A DNA stretch of 64,000 nucleotides, from positions 17,181,001 through 17,245,000 of the forward strand of contig OU612067.1 of assembly GCA_914767715.1 (NCBI GenBank), in the 5' to 3' direction. The position numbers and the translations under genes were made by a program. The notes under the pieces were generated by a model. It did not search any database, had not been told where the DNA came from, and saw only the letters and a list, made by a program, of their open reading frames with translations. This document shows positions 1 to 13,600 of the stretch, in pieces. How positions within the stretch are numbered: position 1 is the stretch's first letter; each line of letters starts with the position of its first letter. Source of the DNA: Membranipora membranacea (taxonomy: Eukaryota; Bryozoa; Gymnolaemata; Cheilostomatida; Membraniporidae).

Positions 1-30
1 TTGGATGTCTTACTTATTTATTATTTAAAG

Positions 31-3000
31 GTGATGGTGTAACTGATCCAGCTAAAGCCGTTATTACCAGGACAACATTTCACAAAGATCAGCTACAAGC
101 CAGTCACCTGTTCACATTCTGGGAGTGGCTCTTTGCTATCCAGAAGGTCACCAAAGATTGCCTCAAGGACATGTGGAATCAGGGGTAGGTCAAGTTTATT
201 ACAGCTTTGTTGCCTGTGCAAAGGTGAAGGTCAATACAGAAAAAACAAATCCATAACACTAGGAGTCTCTGTAAGTCTTTGGATAATTTAAGTTTTTTTA
301 TTGCCATAGATTTTTTCATTGCCAAAGTTTAGGGGTGAACCCTCCCTCTTCCTCCGCCCTAGATCTTAACAAGGTCAGCAACTGCGCAAATGATTAAATT
401 TCATATACCATAATAAACCATGATTTATATACCATAAAATTTGTTTGAATCAGTCAAGTTTAAGATGTTTAAATGTTGCTGTTGGAACCAAAGCACCAAA
501 TAATGTGTTGTTCAGATATGCAGGCTATGTAAATCTTCGTAACTCTGAAACATCTTTTGCGTCTATCATAACAGATTTTGTTTCCCTTATTTCTCGGTTA
601 GGTTGATTGTTGGGTTTATAAGTAAGAAAGATTCGCACAGTCTCCTGATGGACAAGCCTCCGGGCACCTTCCTACTGAGATTTAGTGACTCAGAGCTTGG
701 AGGTATCAGCATTGTATACAACTGTGAGGACAAAACTGGTAAGATGGCGCTATGACGTTTTGTCACGGTGCAAAGGTGTTAAACTTTGTTAGTAGACATC
801 TTTGATCATGTAGAGTAGACTGAGAATACCCAAAAAGAATTTTGTCGAGGCAAGCTGTGCTGGGATAGCTGGTTGATTAAAAAATCAGATGTCATATCAC
901 ACGCCACATCCCGAAGCATGGGCGGGAAATACCAGTTGCCTTAGGGGCTAGGCTGCAATATCTGCGCGTATTTGCTCTCAGTTTGCAGGCAGGTCGGAGC
1001 ATACCTGGGGGCCAACCAAATCCGAGTAGTCAATGGACTGCAGTGGAATTCGATCTCACGACCTTCAACACTTGCATGCTAAAGGGACGGCGCTCTATCC
1101 AACTGAGCTACCTCCTACTCCTTGTAGGTAGTAGCATTCCATTGATTGATAAAGGAATTATGCGACCATTTGAGGTCCTAAAGTAGTAAGATGGCAATGT
1201 TAAATCATTATTTGTTCCTTATGCTCCATTGGCGTCTGAAGTCGCACCCTTGAGCTGGCAATAACAATTCCCATCAAAATTCCTTTGTAAAAATATTAAT
1301 GTTAAAACCTATCTCATATTTATGCTAAAATTGCCATAAATGTGATAATATATCAAATTAAAAAATACCTAAACTTTAATGAATTCAATGAATTTCTGTA
1401 CAAAGATGTCATTTTCATGCCAATATATTACTGATCAAGATTACTTGCCTTCAATAAGTCTGCCACACCATTATACCCAATATGACGTGTATAAATTTGA
1501 ACCCTCAACTCAGTTTTAACAATTCTTAGTCACTGCGGTTACGTTCCAATTGGAAATTATTCTACCCACGTAGGTTGTTGCATCATAAACTTCAATGAAA
1601 TCGAAATCAGTATGGTGGAAAAAATTATAATGGTTGATTAAAATTGGTTGATTAAAAAAATTAAAATGATTGATTAAAATCAGGTGGTTTTATCACAGGC
1701 CACATCCCAAAGCAAGGGCATGATACTGGTTTCCTCGAGGGCGCGGCTGCGATTGCTGTGCCAGATTGCCCTCTGCTTGTAGGCAGGTCAGAACCAACCC
1801 TAGTAGTCAACAGACGTCAATGGGATTCGAACCCACAACCTTTTACGCATTGAAGGTCCGGCAATCCAACTAACTGAGTCACCTCCTACTCCCAATGTGG
1901 AGATAATGCAATAAGACAATAGAAATAAATTACCATAGACAAAAGCCGATCTACTGCTTTCTCTGCTAGCAGCATATCACAGAATTGAGATAACTTTTTT
2001 GCCTCATTTCCATGTAGAGCTCTAGGTCTAATTTTTCTAGATACTTATTTTTATATTGTAACACATTTTTTACAATTATTTCCACTCCAGGGCATCAAAC
2101 TTTCTGAAATATTGAGGGAAAAAATAAAGCCTATCCTATCCTATGTCATAATTATTATCCTTATTCATATTTCAGCTACCAATGACGCTCTGGTGTACGT
2201 CTGCAATCTGTCTCCATTCACCGACAAGGATTTTAAGATTCGATCTTTGGCCGACAGAGTTAAGGATATCGAATGTTTAACACATCTGTACCCTGACTTA
2301 CCTAAAGAGGAAGCGTTCGGTAAATACTGGAGCGCTGATCTGCCCTCGATGACTATGCCTCCTGGTCCTGAAGACTACATCAAACATACACTCAGCATGA
2401 AAATACCGTAAGTCATTTGATCTTAGATTTTTATATTCATTCACTAGTCCGTCACGCCATCCAATTAGCCTGAGGTCTTTTCAATTTTTTTCACTAGTCT
2501 GCCTTGTCATCCATTATATTTTTTTTAGTATTTTTATTTATTAACTTACGGTTTTCCCATGGTGTTTTTCACTCAAAACTCTTGGGCTTCTTGGTCTTTC
2601 ATCTTTTTCCTTTATTTTATACCATGAAGTTTTATGGCTGCATTTGCATAAATTGTCTGATAAAAAGTGCCCCTCCGGATTTGGTTTATTTGCCCGCTTG
2701 GTTGGTTGACTGCAAGTCACATGATTAATCACACAACACCATTAGAAGGCATAGCCCTTTTGATAAGAGGTTTTATGATGCACATGCGAAATATTTTTTG
2801 AAATAATTTTGAGCTGATTTACAAACTTGATGAGTTCCCGTGCTATAGACACACATACCATAATCACTACCGAGATAGACCTAGATTGTTCCAATTGTAT
2901 TAATGATAATTTTATAACAGACTGGTCTCATGACCTTCAGGTTAAACTATCAGAATTGGATAGAATAATTTTTAATGTATTCAGGGAACAAATTAATTAT

Positions 3001-3252
3001 TAAATGTAATACACTCTGTGAGGTTATTGGAAGTTAGACAGAATTCACAGTATTATCAAAACTGCCTGTTTATATAGGTATTCTAATAGCTAATAACAGT
3101 GCATTTTAATAAATAATTTAACAGTGCTGTAAATGATTTTAAACATGCATATATGTTCATACTCCATACAACAATATTTGATTTATTGTAGAATGCCAGA
3201 TATAAACGCACTGCAAATTGGTCAGGGTTCAGCTCGTCCCATGGAAATGTAA
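31..3252 (+). CDS. STAT: STAT transcription factor, C-terminal part (5' end outside window)
   Basis: Signal transducer and activator of transcription: a latent cytoplasmic factor that dimerises through SH2-phosphotyrosine contacts after tyrosine phosphorylation and then binds DNA. Four coding exons are visible: 31-184, 602-738, 2176-2407 and 3192-3252, all with GT-AG borders and matching phases; the stop is TAA at 3250. The first exon encodes the linker domain (FWEWLFAIQKVTKDCL). The second opens the SH2 domain with GTFLLRFSDSELGGISI, whose Arg is the phosphotyrosine-binding residue. The third finishes SH2 and contains EDYIKHTL, which fits the STAT activation tyrosine (compare the pY-[VI]-K pattern of STAT5). 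The chain ends about 30 residues after that tyrosine, so the transactivation tail is very short. Coiled-coil and DNA-binding exons lie left of the window. A STAT5/6-type relationship is likely but not proven. Confidence 0.94.
871..1121 (-). mobile_element. tRNA-derived SINE, copy 1 (STAT intron)
   Basis: On the minus strand the element starts with a tRNA-like head (GGTAGCTCAGTTGGATAGAG, an A-box) followed by a B-box-like GATCGAATTCC. It continues into a body shared with the copies at 1629-1893, 13110-13314 and 56417-56650 (CTCCGACCTGCCTGCAAACT) and ends in a tail with TTAATCAACC. It lies in the STAT intron between 738 and 2176. Confidence 0.8.
1629..1893 (-). mobile_element. tRNA-derived SINE, copy 2 (STAT intron)
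   Basis: Minus-strand copy of the same SINE family: a GGAGGTGACTCAGTTAG head, a canonical B-box GGTTCGAATCCC, a body with GACCTGCCTACAAGCAGAG, and a 3' tail of imperfect TTAATCAACCA/TTAATCAATCA repeats. The tail repeats suggest mobilisation by a LINE that recognises short tandem 3' ends. It sits about 500 bp from copy 1 in the same orientation. Confidence 0.8.
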
Positions 3253-4640
3253 AAGTCAGACAGATGAGATTGACGAAGGTTTTGTCGGTTTTGCGGTGAC
3301 TTCATGATGGATTCTAGGAAACTGCCAGCACGCCAGACTGTCCTCATGCATTACATAAACTTGATTGATATACTTTACATCACACGTAACATTTCTACCG
3401 CAAAAAGGCAGCTTTACCATAAAGCACACCTCCGGATCGCATTATTACTGATAATTATAATTAAAAACGAAAAAATAGCGTTTGATTTCAAAATATTGAT
3501 TGTTGGATTCCCGATTTTATGTACATAGTTATTTCCACATAATTACGTTTATTAGTCATCATGCTTATTTTCATGCAATTCTAAGAATTTCGTGCTGTAT
3601 TTAACCTTTGCCCGGATTGAAAAATCAAAGTGAAGGTGGGTTGAACTAAGTTCACAGTCTTTGATGTGTCTGGATTTTGTGGTCTTATGAGGTCGATAAG
3701 AGGACACACGCACTTTGATTTCTTCTTTATTTTTATATGAAAAAATTTAGCTACTCAAATAGTAATGTAAAAGGCTTACTTAGTTTTCAATATGTCACGT
3801 ATGTATTATCATTGAGCCGAATATGGGTAACTAACTGTTCAAGCGGGCCAGTATATATTCCTCATTTTTACTCGTCATTGGACATAAAAATTTAAATAAC
3901 TATATCTGACCTCTATGATTAAATAACACTTTAAATGTCTGTAAATCCGCATAGTGGCATTTACTTTTATTTCAACTATTCAACTTTATGGGAATGGGAA
4001 CAAGAATGTGAATTAAATTCTGAGATTTCATTACCACTAACTAAATATTTGGTGTGTTAGTTCAATTTGATGCATGTTCTGCAAGAGAGTGACAGTCGTC
4101 TTCTTTTTTTCGCATTCAATTTATGGTCACGAAAATCACTGTCTGTTTATTGGGAGTTGTCCCATGACTTTCGACGGACAGTAACTGTATATCTATATAG
4201 ATATATATGGCAATATGGTACTCATGTCATTTTCCATAAATAAATATGTATTGCAATAAATTTATCATGAAAAATAACAAAAAATACTTTCATTTTCTAG
4301 AACCTCACACAATCCATATCACAGGTATTTTGCTAACAAGGGCATCGTACTTTAGTTAATACAGTCATAAACAAACAAGTAAAAAACCGGCTGTTTTTCC
4401 ATAAAGTTACATTGACTTGTCAAGGTATTATTTTAAATATTTAGTAATTGAGCTGAGCTCAATACCAACAAAATATCGAAGCATAACTTTGGGAGCACAA
4501 TGGCTATGTTTTTAAGCAATTATTGCTAGTGCGATAAATATTAATTAGAATCTTAGAATATCCGAAAAAATATCAAAACTGGACGTTTTATCTATAGAGG
4601 AATGAGTGAAGCGTTAGAAAAAAAAATGTAGATAATTTTC
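3253..4640. other. Convergent 3' region between STAT and the PTB gene
   Basis: No coding exon is recognised here. The stretch is AT-rich and is probably mostly 3' UTR of the two convergent genes. Plus-strand AATAAA signals occur near 4222 and 4254 and could serve STAT. Confidence 0.5.
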
Positions 4641-7600
4641 TCAAGGCATGAACCCTAGCGCGTCGTGTAGACCGCTCATGGCTCCACTTTCAGCCGAGGC
4701 ATCGTTGCCGCCATCCACAACGTTGTTCTGCGAGTCGAACCCTACACTTGAAAATAAGTTTGCCATTTCCATCTCCTTTTTGTCTTCTTTCATCTTGGGC
4801 AATTCTCTCTTGTCTACCATTGCACTGGACAATCTAAATAATGGTTAAAGAGTAGGGTAGAAAATTAAGCACTGTTGTTTCAATCGCCTATTAGTGAAGT
4901 ATGACCATTAATCATGAATCGCAACCAAGTGTGTGTATTGCTTATCAAGTGATATCATAATTAATTTGTCTTGATGAGCGAGAATCAATTGAAATTTTCA
5001 GTCCACTTGGGGCAAAAGACCACTTTTATTTTAGTGGTTTACAGGTACAACAATAAGAAAATGAAATCAAACAAAGCCTCATAATAAAGTCACCAAACTT
5101 ACAAATGAATTGCTGTGTGTTGAATAAATAATTTCTTTCACATTTACATGTCACCACACACTTATAAGTCACCACACACCTAAAACCACCTATATATAAT
5201 TTTTTATTATCGCAGTTTTACAGTTAAAATATTTATCATGTTTGATTGATATACATACTTGTTGTCTATTTTCTCCTTTGTTTTATAGTTGTGTATCACG
5301 GCATCATTCCAGCCTCCTCCTGTCTGCGGAAGGGCAGCATTAGGATTAAAGGGGAGCGATGTACTCATCTAAAATAATAGCCATACATAAAATTATAAAG
5401 CTACAAAATTCAGCATACCCCAAATTGTTTCTTGCTCATATATAACTAATAATGTAATCACTCTTGCCCGTTTGTTATTCTCCAACACTGGCAGACGATT
5501 GGTTCCGGAGTTGGCGTATATTTTGGGAAGCATTTCTTGATTGATTGTCCCAGCCCCAATCACTAGCCTTCATTGTCAAGGGAACAATGTTAGAGCTGGG
5601 AGAGCTGTGATCAGAATTTGAAAGGACTAATGCCTACATGATATACCTTCGGACTAGAAATAGGAGAAATATGTAATAAATATTACTTATTTATCTGATT
5701 TCTTAGTAATCACAACCCTGAATTCTTCATTTATCAAGGGAGCCAACCTGAATGCACATCAGACAGATCTATATCAAGATTATGACAAAATTACAATGGC
5801 ACTTTTAACTTTTTTGTGGAAATAGGCATTGAATTTAATTTTTAGCAGACCTCTCATTCATTCCCAAACCACATGCATCATGTATGCACAACATTCAAGT
5901 ACTTTCTCTATTTGATCTGATTTTCCTAGTTTGAAAGATTTTTTTGGCACTGTCCTGACAAAATTTTGATAAGAAATGATAGAGTTGACAATAAAAATTT
6001 CAAAAGAAGAAAAAGAAAAACAGAGGGCAACAGAATTTCACACTTAAGACTTTGATTCTTTTTGACGAAATCTCAACTTCTACCCATGTTGATTAACAAG
6101 AGAGGATAACTTCAGTAACATATTGATCTGATTGGACGCTTGCTCACCTTATTGATTGGGCCTGGTGTTTGACTGATAAATGTCTTTCTAGGAGCAGATT
6201 GTTCGTGACTGGAATCAGCTATAGGATTAACCACAAACTTCGGCGCTAGAGGACTAAGAGTTGGCTCCGCCTCTTCCTGTCTCATTCTTAGCTTCAGATC
6301 TAGCTCAGGTGTAACCTGTATCAATGTGAAACGAGTAGTGAGAAATTGTGAGAAATAGTGAGCATCAGTTTAGATCAGAAACTTTTTGGATGCAAAACGA
6401 AAGGCATGTTAACAACGTTCCCACATCAATAACAATAATTCCCATGTAGATGAGGTCAATCTCTTATTTGATATCATTGATCTCATCTCACAGGAAACAT
6501 TGTGAGATACTCATAAACTTAGACTTTATAATGGATATGGAATATGGAATTTCGGCGGCACATCGTTTTTATCTTGAGTATACGTATCCAGTCTTTGGAA
6601 GAATGTTCATGGTATTCACATGTACCTTATTAGTTTCTAAGAAGTTTGTGATATTTCTTAATCTGACCAAATCTGATTTCAATCAAACATAATCTACAGC
6701 CGAATGCCTAGCTGATCGATTTATGATTTAACCCAAATCGCATACTGTAGTTAGCTTGACTAGAGACTGTGCTATTCCACAGCATCATAAGATAACGACA
6801 TTGTAGTATTGTTATTTATATATGACGAAGGTTATTGTTTTTGGTGAGGTAAGTTGAAATTTTAATGATCATATAGTTATTCACAGAATTATTCAATAGT
6901 TGCTCCTTTTCCTGATCCTTTTATCTTGTCTGTTTTCAACAAATCATCTTAGTAAGTTACTAACCAGACAAAATCTGAACTCTATCGTATACTCTTTGCA
7001 ATGAAAAAAAGAGTTCATAATAGTATTATTCTACCGAGAAAATACCTGTCAATATTTATAATATTTTTGTGATTTTTGAGAGAAACTATGTTTGTTAATT
7101 ACTTACCAATACTCTCTACCAAAACACAACACAAAATATTCAATGCTGTCAATTAGTGGCTGGGCCTATACATTTTAAAATTCAATGCAAACATAGAAGA
7201 CGCTAATAATCTGAATATTCAAAACATAAATGACCTTGATGCCATTATAGATAATCGAACTAAAAACCTGATACTAAATTACATACATGATGATGTATAT
7301 TTTATAAATGAATATTTACCAAACCTTCCATCAGGAAGATACAGGACATTAAAATATCGGTCTTCTAGGGGGAAATTTTTTTTTTCTCAATAATATTATT
7401 TAAACCCAATCCACGAAGAGATGTCAGCTTTGTTTCACATATTTTTTTCTTTGTTCCATGTGGACAGCAGTGTTTCAAACAACAAATTTTGCAACATACT
7501 TATATGTGAGTGACAAATAAACCGATCAATCAATCAATAGGGCACAGGAGACCAGGAGAAATATCATATCTTTATAAGAGGAAGGAGTTGTCCTACAATG

Positions 7601-10600
7601 ACTTGACGGAACACAACTCCCATATGATCAAACCTGTCGCAAAAACTGCCACTTCAAATTTTGTATTAGGATTTTAGTAAAAAATGAGACGCAATAATAG
7701 TAAAGCAAGCATGGTTTGATGAACAAATCTTTATCATTGTTGCCGTGGTGACAGCAGTTACTTACATCACTGAAGTTCTTGGATTTGACATGGAGAGCCG
7801 TTGGCTTGAGTTTAGACTTGTCGATTGTACTGCCTGCAGGTAAAACTCTAAATGCATCTTTCATATTCGACACTTGAGGTTGAACCACTCCTACCGGCCT
7901 ACCGCTATTGCTCCTCAAAGTCTCCATATTAGAGAAATTCTCAGACTGTTCCAACTCGGAGAAAAGACCTGCAAAGATATTATCAGGATGATTTGGGTGT
8001 TGATAGAGAACTTTTCCTTGCCCAAGTCAATGTAAAATTGAAGTATCACATGCAAAGAATATTTTTAGACATTTTATTATTTATATCATTAGCACACTTT
8101 AATTTTGCTATTCCATTATCATATGTATTCATATGGAATAAAATCAGACACCTTGGCTCTAAATTCCTAACCCACTGGTACGGCCTTTGGTTTGGCATAG
8201 GTTTATAGCTATTCAATTAAAAGCTCAACTTAAATAAACAAAAATCGAGCAAATTCACAACGATCTGAACAGCAAGCTTCATTAGAACTTCATGAGTATT
8301 TCCCATCTGTCGGTTTAATCTTACCTGATTGTGATTTTTGTCTGTGCTCTGTTTGTAGAGGCGGTTTTCCGATCATGAAGTTATCATTGAGGTATGAAGG
8401 GTTATCCTCCCCTGATGATGCATGATCCTGATAATAGGAGTCAGGTGCCCCAGGTGTCGGGTAGTATGCATTAGGATCAGCTGTCGTCAGCGACATACCA
8501 AAGTGAAACGATCCGAGATCCTCTGCGTCTTCACCTGCGAGAAAATGAAAATAAAAACATATGAAAAAATCTGATTTCAATTATCCATAATCCTAATGAT
8601 GTGGGGTTTTTATCTTTGGCAGAACAGTGAAGAGATGATAAAAGTCATTTTACAAGCTCCACATTAAATCTGAGCAAAGATTCCTAATCATGGCAGTTAC
8701 TGTAATCTTCTATTGAACTACTGATTGCCTTGACATCTTAAAAGGAGAAAACGGAAGGCTTCAAACTAAGAGATCTGTGTTACATTCACTATGGTTCCAT
8801 GGATCGATTATGTAAGGATTTCGGTAGTAATCGCCCCATGGAAATGGCATTAAAGTCAAATTCCGATTGTGACGAATGACTTTTTGGACGCGAATATCCA
8901 AACGGTGTTTCTTCGACCCATTGCCTAATCGGCGTCGTGGTTAGCGGCGCTTGCACACAATGCCTTCAAAGGGACTTAATGCGTGAGGCCGGGGTTCAAG
9001 TCTCGGCAGCGGCAGATTCTTTTCATGTTTTTCCCATCATGGGAATGGTTAGAATCCACTGGATTCTAACCATTCGAAATTGGAGTGAACCACAAAATCG
9101 ACCCATGGAACCATAGTGATTTAGCATGTGTATTCCATAAACTACAGCCGGCAGAGTCTGACACCATAGACTGGTGGTTGAACTCTGATATATCGAGTCA
9201 TTCCTCTATATTGAGAAAACAACCAACAGGCTGCAGACTGAGACTACAGCTGGCCACAATAAAGCGTATAACTAACCTGTATGTGTAGTATAAATCGCTC
9301 CTTTCTGTTTTTTCTTTCCCAACTTCTTTTTTGCCTTGTTTGATTCTGGGAAATAGCAGAAAACAGATGATCATCGATTTACGATTTACGTGGAATTTAT
9401 TTTTATTGTTGAACAAGAGACAAACTCAGAATTCTGATCATTATACGGCCGAAACAGGTTCATATTCTTATTTGCTATCAGGATGAGTTGCTAGGCTCAA
9501 AATAATTAAATCCAATCCTGCATATCCATTCACTGCCAGGTGATTGGCACCACGATGGAACATGTGTTGGAGACCAATCGGAAGAGCCTTTACTGACTGT
9601 TTAAAATTAAATCAAAATTAAATTATTATAAAGACATAACCTACATACCTATAGGATTGTTGGATTTTTCAATTTTGTAGCCAGCAGTGTTTACTGAAAG
9701 CCTGGATGATGTGGTCATCTGCATTGTTCCAGGTGGCACTGCCTTCTTACCCGACCTCAGTGTCTGCATGTAGAGGCCTTCCAACTCTACTCTGATTCTT
9801 TGTGCCAAGAAAACCTGAAACAAACACAAATGTACACTTAAATTCGGATTGAGATGGTATAAAGCACACTTTATAGGGGTATCAATAACTGAACCAAATG
9901 GGACAGACAAAACATTTTAAAGTGTTCTGCAAAGATAAGATTTAACTCCGTCATCCAAACCCTTCATCAAGGTTTGTACACTTATGTTTTTACTTTTGTT
10001 TGCACTTTATGTGTAGATAAAAAATCATGTTATACCAAGATATGATGAGATTATACCCAATAATAGCATACAGTGAATAGTGGTAGTAATAATTTTATAG
10101 CACATCTTATAGTTTATACAAATGTATGCTAACAGAAATTAAAATTCCTCATTTAGGGAATCTTGATAAAATTTCGGTTAACCCAAGTCCTCTCCCAAAA
10201 TTGAATTTGTTCAGAATAGGCAAGGCGACTTTGGTTAGAGGTATCCACAGACTTGAAACGAACTAGGCAAATAATTATCAGCTATTTATGTGAATATAGC
10301 TCGGAAGAAAATTTCGGTAAAGCCTTTTTCTAGAAAGCAAATATATTTTGAAATACCTTGCCCGTACCAGGGAGAATTCTCCCTGCCCGTACTATCAAAG
10401 GAAATTGCAATGGTCAATGACTAGGAAGGTGAAACGTCATGATCTATATATCTAACTTACCGATTCCTCCACAGTACTGCAGACATATCCATGTGTGTAG
10501 ATATCATTGTTATTCTGAGGACTTTTCACCACCATACAGAGTAGGGCGGGATGTTTGAGTAGTGATATATGTTTGTGCTGTCTACCCAGTGGTGTGTATA

Positions 10601-13600
10601 ATGAGTCTCTGTTACCGAGCATTGTGATTCGCTGAGCTTCACTCGGCTCAAAAGCTGCTCGCACCAACTTCTTGTCTTTCTGGACTCTAAAATAAATAGC
10701 AAAGAGTTAGCTGTAATTGGATTATTGTATATACGTAAAATCATTATACTTCATTTTCTAGAATTACCATTTTGCCTTTTACCATTTGAATTGGGCTATG
10801 ACATTACACGGGCCGGCAATAAGTATAGCCAATGCGAAAGTTGACGGTGTAATGGTATCATGATATGGTATGTACAACATGGGATATGAGGTGTTTGTTG
10901 GGCTATTATGCAGTGTCAGAATCCTAATTGAAATAACCAGCATATAGCAATAGGATATATCCTTACTCAGTGATAGCATACAACACAAGAATGGTAGCAG
11001 TCGAAACTGGTATTGACATTGTATCATAAAAAGCCTACAATTGAACTATAGAGAGCTTGTAAGAATTGACTTTACTACATTATGGTATTGCTCTGCTTTC
11101 TAGAAACCTAACAACAATGGCTAGTCATTACAAGCTATATGGTGGCATTGGAGAAAAGGTAGCCTCTCTTGGTAAGCTTTGCTCCTGGGTGGGTAGGGAT
11201 CACCCCCCCCCCACAAACATTGTTAATGAAAAGGACTTACTTTTTGGTGCTAAATCTAAGTGGCTCCACGTATAGAATATCCTCCCATGGCATTGTGAAT
11301 GTGACGGGATCCTCAGCGTCAGGATGGGCTAGGAAGTATACTTCTACCCCCTGGGCTGACACACATACGATCCGCTCCTGGGCCAGGCTCTGCTTTTCTC
11401 TGTACGGAAAGTACAAGCCTCTCATAGGCGCCTGAATGGCACTAATACCTAGATAACAAAATTAATACAATACAATAATATTAATATTTTTGTTCATAAA
11501 AACACACAGTTTTTGCCGTGCATTTTATAAGCTCAAATTACTTTTATTCAATTTTATCACAGCAGTCATTCAAAATTTTTTTTCACAAGTAACATAGCCG
11601 CGATGAAAGTTTATTAATTCATATTCGCCCTAGCAGAGCTTTGTAATAACGGTTCAGCAATGCAAATATCTGGCGTGTCAATGATAACATCGGGGGAGGG
11701 TGAGTGACCCAAAATGAATACAAATTTAATACCATAATCTTATTTTCTCACTTGCAAAGCTTTGTGATAATGGTCCCGTAATGCAATACTTTGGCATTTC
11801 CAATGCAGAGAAAATATGTCAAAGGGATGACAGGGATTTTACTAAAAACAGTCTTGCACCCTCATATATGGTTGCGGAAGTGTATCGACAAAATTCTTCA
11901 TATGAAAGTTTGATCCCTTTGTTCTCAGTAATTCAACCTGATGTTATCGCTGATTTATGCCTATTTATCCTAATCCTATGCATTGTTTACTTATCACAAT
12001 CTTTAGAAAATCAAATACCTCAGTCAGATTTGATATTTGCTCACACATTTAACACAGCTGGCTTGTTTGTTAAGAGGGAGCATAATCCTCACAAGACTTG
12101 AAAGTAGGTTTAGAAATGAAAAATCCTACCTAGAAAGTCAACATTTAACTCTACTAGTGGGTGATGCATAGTACTGGCCTGTTACAGCTTTATGTAACTA
12201 AGCATTAACCAGAACCTGGCAATCCTGTCTATTCAGTTGAAGCAGGTACTTACTTGCTATGTATCCATACTTCGTCACGATTGGCGATCGCAAGCGGCTC
12301 CAACATGCTTTAAATATCTAAATTAACTCGAGGTTGAACTTTCGAACTTCTTCACTTTTAGGTTAGCTAGATTAAGTCATTCAATAACTCAATATCCGTA
12401 TTTAAGTCCCAAGAGAACAGTTTCCCTTTTATTACACACAGTTAATTTAACACCAATAATTTCTTCATTCGGTCACTAGTTTTAGTTAAGTATACTTCAA
12501 AATCTCTGCTGCAAAATGTGTCTGTGAGATGCATGACACAAGCTAAACCTGCCATAGGCGAACCTTGCATTTCTCAAGATTTAGACACTGTATTCGCCAT
12601 GTTTTTTGTTTCTAATACGATATACATTCACTCACAAATGGCAAATCTAGACTTATCAAACAGCCACATGCCTTTTGATTTCTGTTCACAAAAAAAAGAA
12701 GGAAGTTGTCCGCATGACAAGTCTCAGATAAATAAGAGTGTTCTATTGTGACAATTCTTTGGAATGTGTCATAGGTGCTGGGACTTGAATTTGATAGGCA
12801 GTTGTTGATGTGAATGAACCTTTAGACTCGACCTTGGGTGGGACTTTTATTGAGTGTGAACCAACCTTTAGACTCAGCTTGGGGTGGGACTTTTATTGAG
12901 CCGAGGTAGCCCAGATATATCTGTAGATCCTCCTCTGGCTCCTCCTGTGACGAGGTGGAGTGTCTTGTACCGTATATATCATGTGTAGAGTGTGGTCTTG
13001 CACCAGATCTGTCAGCATTGGCACCTGCAACAAAAGTCATTTTATATCGTCACAGGATTTGTTTGTTGAAAAAGTCACAAAGTTTAGTCACTCACCGCAT
13101 TCAAAAGAGTAAGCAGCCAAATAGCGGGTGCTGCAAAATCTGCGTCAATTTGCTCTCAGTTTTTAGGCAGGTTGGAACACAACTGGGGGGGGGGGGGGGC
13201 CACCAAATCCCAGTAGTCAGTGGATACTGTGGGATTCGAACACACGACCTACAACACGTGCATGCTGAAGACTGGCGTTCTAACCACTAATTCTGAGCAA
13301 ACTCCTACTACTTCTAATCTATTGGGTTGTGTTGGCATTGGCATCACAGATGAGGATTCCTTTGATTAACCGTTCGAAAGTGAAATGATAGAACGCTAGC
13401 TTTCCTGCAAGCGTCTCACTCATCGTAATTGAAAAAACCCTGGATGGAGTTGCATACATTATTCATTTCTGTTGTTGGTCGGATTTGCAAGGGCAGCGAG
13501 CCCCCAAGTAAGTAAAGTATACTATAGAGGTTTGTCCTTGATATAATCGTAGATGACGCTAATAATCTTGCTTTGATATGTAATATTTATGGGTATTGCA

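Noticed and set aside
2100-2175. LINE 3' tail (AATAAAGCCTATCCTATCCTATG) before the STAT exon
   Set aside because: The short tandem tail is suggestive, but no coding or body sequence supports it.
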